From positions 1-38,016 of the forward strand of contig CASGAB010000010.1 in the NCBI GenBank assembly GCA_949299395.1: a stretch of DNA of 38,016 nucleotides, given 5' to 3'. Shown here in pieces: positions 1 through 7,797 of this stretch. The DNA comes from an uncultured bacterium (GTDB lineage: Bacteria; Bacillota_I; Bacilli_A; RFN20; CAG-826). Position 1 is the stretch's first letter. Every line of letters starts with the position of its first letter. A model generated the notes under the pieces. That model was not told the origin of the DNA. It saw nothing but the letters and a program-made list of their open reading frames with translations, and searched no databases. Made by a program: the position numbers and the translations under genes.

Positions 1-40
1 AATTTTAGAACAAGATGTTTTCTAATTTTTAGAAATCCAG

Positions 41-93
41 ACCCCGTAAAATTTGGGAAAAAATAAAAAAATCAATACCCCGTAAAATGTCGG
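41..93. repeat. Two 17-bp imperfect direct repeats, possible transposon-end remnant
   Basis: Copies at 41-57 and 77-93 both begin ACCCCGTAAAAT and match at about 14 of 17 positions, spaced 36 bp. They are more GC-rich than their surroundings and lie outside any gene. Multiple short repeats at an end are typical of IS21-type elements, but no transposase is visible and the window edge cuts the context, so this identity is only a guess. Confidence 0.35.
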
Positions 94-106
94 AGTACCA
101 AATTAG

Positions 107-129
107 CGCGATTATTATCGCGTTTTTTT
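107..129 (+). terminator. Rho-independent terminator, plus strand
   Basis: A perfect 6-bp stem CGCGAT/ATCGCG with a TATT loop is followed by seven T. It reads out on the plus strand, so it would end a transcript entering from the left edge. On the minus strand no T-run follows the stem. Confidence 0.7.
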
Positions 130-138
130 ATTGGCTTG

Positions 139-1040
139 TTATCTTTTAAGATTAGAAATATCTAAAGATTCATAGATTGATAAAGGTAAAGCAAATTCTT
201 TTTTTAAACATCTTAAAAGTCTTCTCTTCAATCTCTTTAGTTAAAGATAAAAGATTTTCACTATTTAAATCTAAATAAATATAAATTTTATTTTATTAAA
301 ATAAGAAATGAAAAAGTTACGTCATATTCATTATTTTTAAAATCATTTTTTAATGATTCACTTAAATTAATAATCGATAAAATTACGCTTGGTTTAATAA
401 TTTTAAAAGTTAATTCTTTATTGTTTGTAAAACAATCAAACTTTTCATTAAATTCATAAAATTCAAATTCAACCTTTGTTAACGATTTTAAACTGATCAT
501 TTCATCAATTGCCTTACTCTTTTTATCAAAAGTTAAAAAAATTCCACTATTTTCATCAATATCATTAAAAATAAAAGGAATATTATTAAAATCAAAATAA
601 ATAACTTTCCCTAAAATTTTAAAGAATTCATATTCTTTGCCATGACGACGAATCTTTTCTTCTCTTTCTTTATTTTTATTTTCTAAACAATAATCTGCAG
701 CAGCAAATTTAACTCCTTCTACTTTTCCTTCATAAATATTTTTATATTTATAAAGTGTAGAAAGACTGAAGAAAGAATTAGACAAGATCGATTTAATTTC
801 TTCGTCATTTTTAATAATTAAAGGTTTCTCAATATCAACTTCTTTCATTATTTCATTAAATAAAGTCTTAAAAATTTCACTCTTATATTTTGCTTTTAAA
901 ACCGCTAGATAATAAACGACAAGCCCAATATCAAAAAATAAAAATAAAGTTCCAAATCCAGTAAAAATAAAACGAATTAAATTATTTGGAAAAGGAAAAA
1001 TTAAAGAAATAAAAACACCAAAAAGAAAATGGAGGACCAT
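139..1040 (-). pseudogene. DUF3137-like membrane protein, C-terminus frameshifted twice
   Basis: The open part (288-1040, 250 aa) has hydrophobic N-terminal segments and then a soluble domain with YEGKVEGVKF and FDCFTNNKE, closely matching its intact upstream neighbour at 1146-2090. It stops early at 288. Homology to the neighbour resumes in another frame directly after (KIYIYLDLNS against RIYIFIDLKA), shifts once more near 200-210 inside a run of A, and ends at a stop at 139-141 with LPLSIYESLDISNLKR against LPYDFYKALNLSSFTR. Removing one base at each site restores a full-length paralogue. Either the gene is decaying or both homopolymer sites carry sequencing errors. Its function is unknown; it is the last gene of a minus-strand cluster beginning with the HAD gene. 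Confidence 0.75.
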
Positions 1041-1145
1041 AAAAGTAAAAATCTTTCTTTTTTTTGTTATTTATTTCTATTCTTTTTTCTTCAACTTTAT
1101 TTATTTTTTTACTAAATTGTTATATGTCTAAAGCCTTAAATAAAT

Positions 1146-2090
1146 CTACCTAGTAAAGCTAGAAAGATTTAAAGCTTTATAAAAATCATATGGAAGTCTA
1201 ATATCATTTTTTACCTTATTTATCGTTTTTTCATCGACTGGTTTAGTTAACTTAATAAAATTTTCATATGCTTTTAAATCTATAAAAATATAAATACGAT
1301 TTTTCATAATATAAAAAACAAATGTTGGATGAAGTTTTTCATTTGGAAACCTGAAATTCATTTCTAACATTTTATTTAAAGATAAGATATCTATGATCGT
1401 TGCTGGAGTTAAAACTCGATAAGCAAAAACTTCATCATTAGTAAAGCAATCAAATCGATCATTAAATTCACTTGATTCAAATTCAACTTTTTTTAATTCA
1501 TCTAATTTATTATTTTCCCCAAAAAAAGTTTTCTTTTTATCAAATCTAAAATAAATAACACTATTTTCGTTAATTTCATTAAAAAACTTTGAACTATCTT
1601 TTAAATCAAAATAAATTATTTTGCCATTAAATGAACTTAACGAATCAGTTGTTGTTTTAATCGAAAACCAATAATCAGAACTTTTAAAAGTAATATTATC
1701 AATTTTTCCTTCGTATGAATCAGAAAATCTATAATCTTGCAAACTTACAAAATATGGATTATTTAAAATAACTCCAAAATCAAAAAATCCTCCATTATAT
1801 TTTGCATCTTTATAACCAATTTCTTCGCTTACTTCTTCAAAAATAGTTTCTAAAATTTTTGATTTATAAAATTTGTTAAACCCAAATCCGATACACCAAT
1901 AAAAAACTAAAGCACTAAAAATTAAAATTATTCCCCAGATTGTATAATAAAAATTTCCTTGAAAAAGATACGTTTGTATAAGCATTAAAACAACACCTAA
2001 AATTAAAATTAATGTTGTTCCTAAATATAAAAATACTGTGTATCTTCTATATTTTTTACGAGATTTCTCGACGTTTTCGTATTTATTCAT
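1146..2090 (-). CDS. DUF3137-like membrane protein
   Basis: This 314-aa protein has a basic N-terminus, two membrane segments (about residues 17-42 and 47-72) and a cytoplasmic domain of about 240 residues. The run LKKVEFESSEFNDRFDCF, followed by a YRVLTP motif and a final beta-rich RIYIFIDL stretch, is what I recognise of the DUF3137 family, whose biochemical role is unknown. Its ATG overlaps the stop of the upstream membrane gene by 8 bases, suggesting translational coupling. A truncated tandem paralogue follows at 139-1040. The family call is moderate; the membrane anchor and duplication are directly visible. Confidence 0.7.
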   Translation of the reverse strand: MNKYENVEKSRKKYRRYTVFLYLGTTLILILGVVLMLIQTYLFQGNFYYTIWGIILIFSALVFYWCIGFGFNKFYKSKILETIFEEVSEEIGYKDAKYNGGFFDFGVILNNPYFVSLQDYRFSDSYEGKIDNITFKSSDYWFSIKTTTDSLSSFNGKIIYFDLKDSSKFFNEINENSVIYFRFDKKKTFFGENNKLDELKKVEFESSEFNDRFDCFTNDEVFAYRVLTPATIIDILSLNKMLEMNFRFPNEKLHPTFVFYIMKNRIYIFIDLKAYENFIKLTKPVDEKTINKVKNDIRLPYDFYKALNLSSFTR

Positions 2091-2844
2091 TTATTAAATA
2101 TTTACCATCAGTAGAAATATTATCCTTAATATTTCGATATAAAATAATATTAATGGATAATAAAAAAATGACAAGCAAATAGATAATATTTTGATTAAAC
2201 TCAAAATTATTAAATGAAATAGAGAATAAATTATCTTTAAAAACTAAAAAAGCAAAAGAGATAGCCACTCCAATAATAAAAGCAAAAACTACCAATAAAT
2301 ATAAGATAAATTTCTTTAAAACAACCTTGTCTTTTTTAATGTTATATTCAAAAAATAAAGAGGTAGTCATTCTTATATTATTAGTCATCATTGTTGGAAC
2401 AAAAATAATATCATTAAAATAGGTAAATGAATGAAGTAAAATTACCCCAAAAAGTGTATTAATAAAAATAGAAGTAAGTCGAGAAATATCGAAATTTTCT
2501 ACTAATACTCCTCTAGGAATGAATAAATAAATTATCGATAAAACAATTAAACAAATAAGTGAAAAAATCGAATAGTTTATTTTATTTTTCATACTTATTT
2601 TTTTTCTTATAAAAAGAATAATAAGAATAAAAAGAATAAATAAAGTCATTGAAATGAGTGGATAGATAAAACTCATATTCGTGTTAAAAGCATAATAAAG
2701 AGTTGAAACTAAGTTTCCAGTTTGCATATAAGTAAAAAGTCCATCATTAAAATAAGATAAAGCTTCGGTTAATCCACCAATTATCGCTAAATTAATAAAA
2801 ATAAATAAATATTTTATGTAAGACTTTTTATTATTAACACTCAT
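2083..2844 (-). CDS. YoaK/DUF1275-family membrane protein
   Basis: This 253-aa protein has about six to seven hydrophobic helices. The first helix region reads GGLTEALSYFNDG, followed by TYMQTGNLV. This matches the DUF1275 (YoaK) hallmark, an AG-x-DA-x-S loop and then Q-TGN, of small inner-membrane proteins of unknown function. The residue usually Asp in the first loop is Glu here. It starts 4 bases after the stop of the HAD gene with no clear ribosome binding site, so it is probably translated by coupling. Its own stop overlaps the next start. The substrate, if it is a transporter, cannot be told from sequence. Confidence 0.7.
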   Translation of the reverse strand: MSVNNKKSYIKYLFIFINLAIIGGLTEALSYFNDGLFTYMQTGNLVSTLYYAFNTNMSFIYPLISMTLFILFILIILFIRKKISMKNKINYSIFSLICLIVLSIIYLFIPRGVLVENFDISRLTSIFINTLFGVILLHSFTYFNDIIFVPTMMTNNIRMTTSLFFEYNIKKDKVVLKKFILYLLVVFAFIIGVAISFAFLVFKDNLFSISFNNFEFNQNIIYLLVIFLLSINIILYRNIKDNISTDGKYLINE

Positions 2845-2848
2845 AATA

Positions 2849-3523
2849 TTATTTTAACGTAATAGCTTCATCGATAAAATTCGATAAATCATCAAGTGTT
2901 CCAATATATTTATAAGAATTATTTTTCTTTAATTCTTCTTTATTTTTATCTGATACATAAACTCCAAAACTTGCACAATTAACATTTACTTCATTACAAG
3001 ATTTAATATCGTTTAAAGTATCTCCAAAATATACGATTTCATCGTTATTTAAAGCGTAATCATTCATTAATTTTCTTAAATTGTCAGGTTTATTAACGCC
3101 ATAAAAACTACCTGAATAAATCTTTTCAAAAAGATCACTTAAACCAAAATAATCTAAAGAAATTTCAGTAGATTTAAGACTTCTTCCAGTTAAAAGGAGG
3201 AGCTTAAATCCATTATCTTTAATCTTTTTTAATATATTTAAATATTTTTTATCAAAACCATCTTTAAATAATTCTTTTTGTAATTCTTCATATTTTTCTA
3301 AGTAATATTTATATGCTTCCTTAGCTTTAGTTTCATCTTTTATTAAGCCATAAAAAACGCCAGCTTCTTCTGGCCCATAACATTTAACAATTTCTTTTAA
3401 AGTAACATCTTTACCCATTACTTTTTTATATCCATAAAAGAATGAAATCCCGACAAGTTCATCACTAGCAAGTAAAGTATTATCGAAATCGAATACAAAT
3501 GCTTTAATCTTGTTATTTTCCAT
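2849..3523 (-). CDS. HAD-superfamily hydrolase, phosphoglycolate phosphatase-like
   Basis: This 224-aa protein carries all the haloacid dehalogenase motifs: motif I FDFDNTL near residue 12 (nucleophile Asp), a helical cap, motif II LLTGRS near 111, a Lys in the KPDN region, and motif IV YFGDTLND near 166. The family hydrolyses phosphate esters with Mg2+ through an aspartyl-phosphate. The cap type resembles Gph/PpaX-like phosphatases, but the substrate is not predictable. Motif II has Thr-Gly-Arg, as in several cytosolic members. It is first in a minus-strand cluster with the YoaK-like and DUF3137-like genes, and is divergent from infC. Confidence 0.85.
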   Translation of the reverse strand: MENNKIKAFVFDFDNTLLASDELVGISFFYGYKKVMGKDVTLKEIVKCYGPEEAGVFYGLIKDETKAKEAYKYYLEKYEELQKELFKDGFDKKYLNILKKIKDNGFKLLLLTGRSLKSTEISLDYFGLSDLFEKIYSGSFYGVNKPDNLRKLMNDYALNNDEIVYFGDTLNDIKSCNEVNVNCASFGVYVSDKNKEELKKNNSYKYIGTLDDLSNFIDEAITLK

Positions 3524-3532
3524 AAATTTCTC

Positions 3533-3561
3533 TTGATTTTCCTTTAATAATCTTATATATT
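3533..3561 (+). promoter_or_regulatory. Promoter of the infC operon
   Basis: A TTGATT -35 (3533-3538) and TATATT -10 (3556-3561) are separated by exactly 17 bp, a good sigma-A match. It would start a leader of about 155 nt before infC. Confidence 0.65.
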
Positions 3562-3567
3562 TATACG

Positions 3568-3725
3568 CGTACGTAGAAAGAAAAAGCGTCCGCTCTTCAC
3601 CAGATCTATATCTTAGATTGGTAAATGCTACAAAATTATAACACTTAAATTATGATTTTTGACGGACGAATTTCTATTGTCCGTTTTTATTTTCTAAAAA
3701 CGATTAAACGCTATTTAAGGAGGTA
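3568..3725 (+). promoter_or_regulatory. infC-rpmI-rplT leader (L20-leader type) with attenuator
   Basis: An untranslated leader of about 155 nt precedes infC. It holds a GC-richer block around 3585-3625 and ends in a rho-independent terminator at 3661-3690. The block's GTCCG (3588-3592) is complementary to the terminator's CGGAC arm, so the two halves can form mutually exclusive antiterminator and terminator structures. In Firmicutes this operon is known to be repressed by ribosomal protein L20 binding such a leader. That L20 acts here is inferred from context. Confidence 0.65.
3661..3690 (+). terminator. Attenuator terminator in the infC leader
   Basis: A 6-bp stem ACGGAC/GTCCGT with an 11-nt loop is followed by TTTTATTTT. 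It lies 40 bases before infC within the same transcript, so it is regulatory rather than the end of a gene. Confidence 0.7.
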
Positions 3726-3731
3726 TTGAAT

Positions 3732-4292
3732 ATAGCTAACAATCAAAACCCTTATCAAGGGAATAAGAATCGCACTAATAAAAATGGCGATTTGGTCAAT
3801 GAGTTCATTCGTTTCCCAGAAGTTATCGTTATTGATCCTGATGGCGAAAACTTAGGAAAAATGTCAAAATTCGATGCTTTAAAAAAAGCTGAAGAATACA
3901 ATTTAGATTTACTTTGTGTTGCTCCACAAGCAAAGCCACCTGTCTGTAAAATCTTAAATTATGGAAAATACAGATATGAATCACAAAAAAAGGCTAAAGA
4001 AGCAAAGAAAAATCAAAAGATCATTGAAATAAAAGAAATTCAATTAACTCCAAAAATTGGGGAGCACGACTTACAAACTAAAGTCAAAGCTGCACTTAAA
4101 TTTTTAGAAGATGGAAACAAGATCAAAGTCGGAGTTCGTTTTAAAGGTAGAGAATTATCTCACGTTGAAGTCGGTGAAGCTGTTATGAACAGATTCTTAG
4201 AACTCGTAAAAGATAAAGCATCTATCGATAAAACTCCTACTCTTGATGGAAAGTGGTTAAATGCTGTCTTATCAAGTAGGATCAAAAAGTAG
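3732..4292 (+). CDS. infC: Translation initiation factor IF-3
   Basis: IF-3 binds the 30S subunit and checks the start codon and initiator tRNA. The N-terminal domain has [17 protein letters not shown], then [11 protein letters not shown] and [17 protein letters not shown]. After the linker the C-terminal domain has [14 protein letters not shown] and [10 protein letters not shown]. Length (186 aa) is normal. A perfect AAGGAGG (3717-3723) lies only 2 bases before an in-frame TTG at 3726 but 8 bases before an in-frame ATA at 3732. I therefore place the start at AUA, in keeping with the rare AUU-type starts through which IF-3 limits its own synthesis. The C-terminal end ([16 protein letters not shown]) differs from the usual MEGR-MVLAPK form. 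Confidence 0.93.
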   Translation: MANNQNPYQGNKNRTNKNGDLVNEFIRFPEVIVIDPDGENLGKMSKFDALKKAEEYNLDLLCVAPQAKPPVCKILNYGKYRYESQKKAKEAKKNQKIIEIKEIQLTPKIGEHDLQTKVKAALKFLEDGNKIKVGVRFKGRELSHVEVGEAVMNRFLELVKDKASIDKTPTLDGKWLNAVLSSRIKK

Positions 4293-4311
4293 AAAGAAGG
4301 AGAAAATTTTT

Positions 4312-4506
4312 ATGCCAAAAATGAAAAGTAAAAAAGCTTTAACAAAAAGAGTCCATGTTACAGCTAGCGGCAAGGTCACAAGACATCATGCTTATGTTTC
4401 ACACCTCGCACCACATAAGACTCATAAACAAAAGAGACATTTAAGAAAAGCTACAACAGTATCTAAATCAGATATGAAGAGACTTAAATATCTCATTCAA
4501 GAATAG
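4312..4506 (+). CDS. rpmI: 50S ribosomal protein L35
   Basis: This 64-aa basic protein starts [14 protein letters not shown] and has the conserved [12 protein letters not shown] and [11 protein letters not shown] segments of bL35. The start is the ATG at 4312, with AAGGAG 9-14 bases upstream. An upstream in-frame ATG at 4261 lies inside infC and is not used. It is the second gene of the infC-rpmI-rplT operon, 19 bases after infC, and is probably controlled with it through the leader attenuator. Confidence 0.96.
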   Translation: MPKMKSKKALTKRVHVTASGKVTRHHAYVSHLAPHKTHKQKRHLRKATTVSKSDMKRLKYLIQE

Positions 4507-4524
4507 TAAAGAAAGGAGATTATT

Positions 4525-4875
4525 ATGAGAGTAAAAGGTGGAACAGTTACACATAAAAGAAGAAAAAGAATCTTAAAACAAGCTAAAGGCTTCTTTGGAA
4601 GCAAACATTTACTCTTCAAGACAGCTAAAGAGCAAGTCATGAGAAGTAAAAGATATGCTTACATTTCAAGAAAAGATAGAAAAGGTGACTTTAGAAAATT
4701 ATGGATTAAAAGAATTAATGCTGCTTGCAGACTTAATAATATCTCTTATTCCAAATTCATGCATGGATTAAAAGTTGCTAAAATTGACTTAAACAGAAAA
4801 ATGCTTTCTGAAATCGCAATTCACGATGAAAAAGGCTTTGCTGAATTAGTCAAAATTGCAAAAGAAGCAAAATAA
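4525..4875 (+). CDS. rplT: 50S ribosomal protein L20
   Basis: This 116-aa basic protein has the bL20 pattern: [75 protein letters not shown]. The N-terminal basic tail threads into 23S rRNA during 50S assembly. The C-terminal domain is the part known to bind the operon leader in relatives. AAAGGAG precedes the ATG by 7 bases. It is the last gene of the operon; a terminator follows at 4888-4919. Confidence 0.97.
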   Translation: MRVKGGTVTHKRRKRILKQAKGFFGSKHLLFKTAKEQVMRSKRYAYISRKDRKGDFRKLWIKRINAACRLNNISYSKFMHGLKVAKIDLNRKMLSEIAIHDEKGFAELVKIAKEAK

Positions 4876-4887
4876 TTTACAAAGATT

Positions 4888-4919
4888 AAAAGCGTGTTCT
4901 ATAATGAATACGCTTTTTA
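4888..4919 (+). terminator. Terminator after rplT
   Basis: The stem AAAGCGT/ACGCTTT, with a 14-nt loop, is followed by a short T-run. It separates the ribosomal operon from the ferritin gene. Confidence 0.6.
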
Positions 4920-4948
4920 TATTACATAAAAAAGGAGAAATTAAAATT

Positions 4949-5440
4949 ATGTTAAACGAACAATTATCAAAATTAATGGTTGAACAAGTTAATAAAGAAC
5001 TTTATTCGGCTTATCTTTATTTATCTATGTCAAATTTTTATGACGAAAAAGGCTTAAAAGGTATCGCTTTTTGGTTTAAAACACAAGCTAAAGAAGAATA
5101 TGAACATGCTATTAAATTCATGGATTATCTCCATGATCAAAATGAAAAAGTCACTCTTTCTTTAATTGAAGCTCCAAAAGGTGATTTCAGTGATTTAAAA
5201 GAACCTTTAATTCTTCAACTTAATCATGAAAAATTTGTTACTGCTTCTATTAATAACATTTATAAAGTTGCAACTGAAAATAATGATTATAGATCACTTA
5301 AATTCTTAGATTGGTTTATTGAAGAACAAGCTGAAGAAGAAAGAGTTGCTCAAGATTTATTAGAAGAATTTGAACATGTTTCAGTTGATTCTAGAGGTAT
5401 CTTTGAATTCTCAGAAAGAGCTGGAGCTAGAAGAAAATAA
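4949..5440 (+). CDS. ftnA: Ferritin (bacterial non-heme type)
   Basis: This 163-aa four-helix protein forms the 24-subunit iron-storage shell. The diiron ferroxidase ligands are visible: Glu in NKELYSAYLYL, the EE-YEH motif in AKEEYEHAIKFMDY, Glu in VATENND, and a later EEQAEEE stretch. The C-terminus FEFSERAGARRK fits FtnA-like ferritins. The start is the ATG at 4949 after AAAGGAG (4931-4938 region); a longer in-frame reading from 4856 runs through the rplT end and terminator and is rejected. In an anaerobe it probably stores iron for the many Fe-S enzymes, such as the hydrogenase in this window, and limits peroxide damage. Confidence 0.92.
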   Translation: MLNEQLSKLMVEQVNKELYSAYLYLSMSNFYDEKGLKGIAFWFKTQAKEEYEHAIKFMDYLHDQNEKVTLSLIEAPKGDFSDLKEPLILQLNHEKFVTASINNIYKVATENNDYRSLKFLDWFIEEQAEEERVAQDLLEEFEHVSVDSRGIFEFSERAGARRK

Positions 5441-5460
5441 TTTATTAACTTATGATATTG

Positions 5461-5488
5461 AAAAAGTCGCCTACTTGGCGACTTTTTT
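5461..5488. terminator. Bidirectional terminator between ferritin and thiI
   Basis: The stem AAAAAGTCGCC/GGCGACTTTTT with a 5-nt loop has A- and T-runs on both sides. It serves the convergent ferritin (plus) and ezrA-nifS-thiI (minus) units. The thiI stop lies two bases past it. Confidence 0.85.
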
Positions 5489-5489
5489 A

Positions 5490-6650
5490 CTATTTAATAA
5501 CTCTTAATTCAGTCTTTTCTATTGCTTCATTAAGTAAAGTTTCATAATCAAACTTCTCTTCAATTTTTAAGCATTCACTAATTTTAGGCATAGTTTTAGG
5601 CTTCTTTATTGGGAAAATTGTACAACAATCTTCATAAGGTCTAATAGAAACTTCATAAGTATTAATGTCTTTAGCAATTTTAATAATTTCCGTTTTATCA
5701 TATGTTGCTAAAGGACGAATAATTGGATAATTAGTTACGGCATTAATTGTATTTAAACTTTCAAGAGTTTGTGAAGCAACTTGTCCAACGCTTTCTCCAT
5801 TACTTATAGCATAAATATGAAGTTTTTTAGCAAGTTTTTCTGCTAAACGATACATCATTCTTCTCATAATTGTTACTTCATATCCTTCAAAAGAATGGTT
5901 ATAAATTTCTTCTTGGATTTTTGTAAAAGGAACAACATAAAGATTGATTTTAGGTTGATAAACATTTAATTCTCTTAATATATCTTCTAACTTATATAAA
6001 ACTGCAACCGAAGTATATGGAGGAGATGCAAAATGAATAAAACTAAGTTCTACTCCTCTTTTCATTAATAAATAAGAAGCAACTGGAGAATCAATTCCTC
6101 CTGAAAGCATCATTAAGCTTCTTCCAATAGCGCCTTTAGGATAGCCTCCCATTCCTTTAACTGTTTCAAAAAACATATAGGCTCCATCATCTCTAATTTC
6201 AATAGAAAGAAGGATTTCTGGATTATGGACATCTACCTTTAAAGATGTATTTTTTAAGATAACAGTCGCAATTTCTCTATTAATTTCATCACTTACATAA
6301 GGATATGATTTATCAATTCTTCTTGTTTTAACTTTAAATGTTTTACCATTTTCTTTTTTAATTTCAGTTAAAGCAATTTCTTTTAAATTGTCTAAATCAC
6401 AATCTTCGATTTTTTTAGCAAGTGAAAAAGAATACATACCGCTAACTTCTTTTAATTTTTCGACTAAATCTGGGATTTCTTCTTTTAAATCTAAATAAAT
6501 ATGATCATGTCTTTTTCTCATTTCATAACTTGATTCATATTCTTTTAAGTGATTATTAATTGAAGAAGCTAAGCGGTTAATAAAATCTTTTTTATTTTTA
6601 CCTTTAGTCGACATTTCTCCAAAACGAACAATAATTGTATTAAATTCCAT
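5490..6650 (-). CDS. thiI: tRNA 4-thiouridine synthetase ThiI
   Basis: ThiI adenylates U8 of tRNA and transfers sulfur to it; it can also supply sulfur for the thiazole of thiamine. The 386-aa protein has an N-terminal ferredoxin-like region and THUMP domain (about 1-165), then the PP-loop MLSGGIDSPVASYLL near residue 181, with the tRNA-handling MRRMMYRLAE and SNGESVGQVASQT motifs. As in most Firmicutes, the C-terminal rhodanese domain is absent, so sulfur must come directly from the adjacent NifS-type desulfurase. A CC pair (EDCCTIF) lies near the C-terminus. It starts 2 bases after the nifS stop and is the last gene of the ezrA-nifS-thiI operon. Confidence 0.95.
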   Translation of the reverse strand: MEFNTIIVRFGEMSTKGKNKKDFINRLASSINNHLKEYESSYEMRKRHDHIYLDLKEEIPDLVEKLKEVSGMYSFSLAKKIEDCDLDNLKEIALTEIKKENGKTFKVKTRRIDKSYPYVSDEINREIATVILKNTSLKVDVHNPEILLSIEIRDDGAYMFFETVKGMGGYPKGAIGRSLMMLSGGIDSPVASYLLMKRGVELSFIHFASPPYTSVAVLYKLEDILRELNVYQPKINLYVVPFTKIQEEIYNHSFEGYEVTIMRRMMYRLAEKLAKKLHIYAISNGESVGQVASQTLESLNTINAVTNYPIIRPLATYDKTEIIKIAKDINTYEVSIRPYEDCCTIFPIKKPKTMPKISECLKIEEKFDYETLLNEAIEKTELRVIK

Positions 6651-6652
6651 AA

Positions 6653-7795
6653 TTATTTTCCTTTAATAGAGGCTAAAATTTCTTTTAACGCATTAATAAA
6701 TTCATCTATTTCTTCTATTTTATTATATTTTGAGAAAGAAATTCTTATTGAATTTAAAGCTTCTTCTTCATTTTTAGTAACTTCATAAATAACATAAGAG
6801 ATTGTTTTTAATTTTGAAGAACATGAAGATTTTGATGAAACATAGATTTCTTTATTTGATAAAGCTTCAACAACAATTGATGCTTCTTTATTTAATGTAG
6901 AAAAATTGATGATATATGGAGTTTTTCTATTAAAATTATTATGAATTTTAATTCCTTCAATTTCATTTAATTTAGAAAGAGCATAATCATGGAGTTCTTG
7001 AATATATTTGCTTTTATTTTCTACATCCTTATTTCCTTTAATAAATGCATAAACTGCGGAGTGAATTAAAGAATAAGATAAAGTTCCACTTCTTAAATTA
7101 TCTTCTTGTCCTCCACCATAAACTAAAGATTCAAGTTCAACATTTTTTCTTTTAATTAATGCACCGATTCCCTTGATTCCATGGAGTTTATAAGCAGAAA
7201 TTGTAAAAAGATCAAAAAGATTAAAATCGATTCTATATTTTCCAAAACTTGAAGCTAAATCACTATGTAAAACAACCTTTTTATTACCGCTTTCTTTAAT
7301 TGCAGCTCTAATTTCTTCAATATTTAAAATACATCCACATTCGTTATTAATATACATTGTAGAAACTAAGATTGTCTCTTCATTTAATGCTTTTTTAAAT
7401 TCATTAATATCGATTGTTCCGTTTTCTTTTACATCTAAATAAGTAACGCTAAATCCTTCTTTTTCTAATTCTTTAAAAACATTTAAAACTGAAGGGTGTT
7501 CAATTTTTGAAGTAATTAAATGTTTTCCTTTATTTTTATTTTTCCTAGCAAAACCTAAAATAGCTAAGTTATTAGCTTCAGTTGCTCCACTTGTAAAAAT
7601 AACATCATGAGTTGAAGGAGATAATTTTAAAGAGGTTAAAAGTTCTCTTTTAAAATTAATAATATCGTAATTTTCCTTCATTCCAAGTCCATGAAGTGCA
7701 CTTGGGTTAGCAATAAATTTATTTGTATCCTCAACAAAAAGATTTAGTACGTCGTTATCAACGATTGTACTTCCTGCGTTATCAAAATATATCAT
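6653..7795 (-). CDS. nifS: Cysteine desulfurase (NifS/IscS family) paired with ThiI
   Basis: This PLP enzyme (380 aa) takes sulfur from cysteine as an enzyme persulfide. Visible are the PLP-stacking His100 (SKIEHPSV), Asp179 of the cofactor pocket, the Schiff-base Lys203 (TISAYKLHGIKGIGAL) and the catalytic Cys325 in a flexible SSKSSCSSK loop. The N-terminus MIYFDNAGST and the ATEANNLAIL phosphate site are typical. The residue usually Gln four places before the SFGK-type segment (DAVQ in IscS) reads DLAS here, a small oddity. It sits 2 bases after ezrA and 2 bases before thiI, so it most likely feeds ThiI, as its B. subtilis counterpart does. Confidence 0.93.
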   Translation of the reverse strand: MIYFDNAGSTIVDNDVLNLFVEDTNKFIANPSALHGLGMKENYDIINFKRELLTSLKLSPSTHDVIFTSGATEANNLAILGFARKNKNKGKHLITSKIEHPSVLNVFKELEKEGFSVTYLDVKENGTIDINEFKKALNEETILVSTMYINNECGCILNIEEIRAAIKESGNKKVVLHSDLASSFGKYRIDFNLFDLFTISAYKLHGIKGIGALIKRKNVELESLVYGGGQEDNLRSGTLSYSLIHSAVYAFIKGNKDVENKSKYIQELHDYALSKLNEIEGIKIHNNFNRKTPYIINFSTLNKEASIVVEALSNKEIYVSSKSSCSSKLKTISYVIYEVTKNEEEALNSIRISFSKYNKIEEIDEFINALKEILASIKGK

Positions 7796-7797
7796 AA

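Noticed and set aside
4856-4948. N-terminal extension of ferritin
   Set aside because: It would run through the rplT end and a terminator. The ferritin family start and AAAGGAG fit the ATG at 4949.
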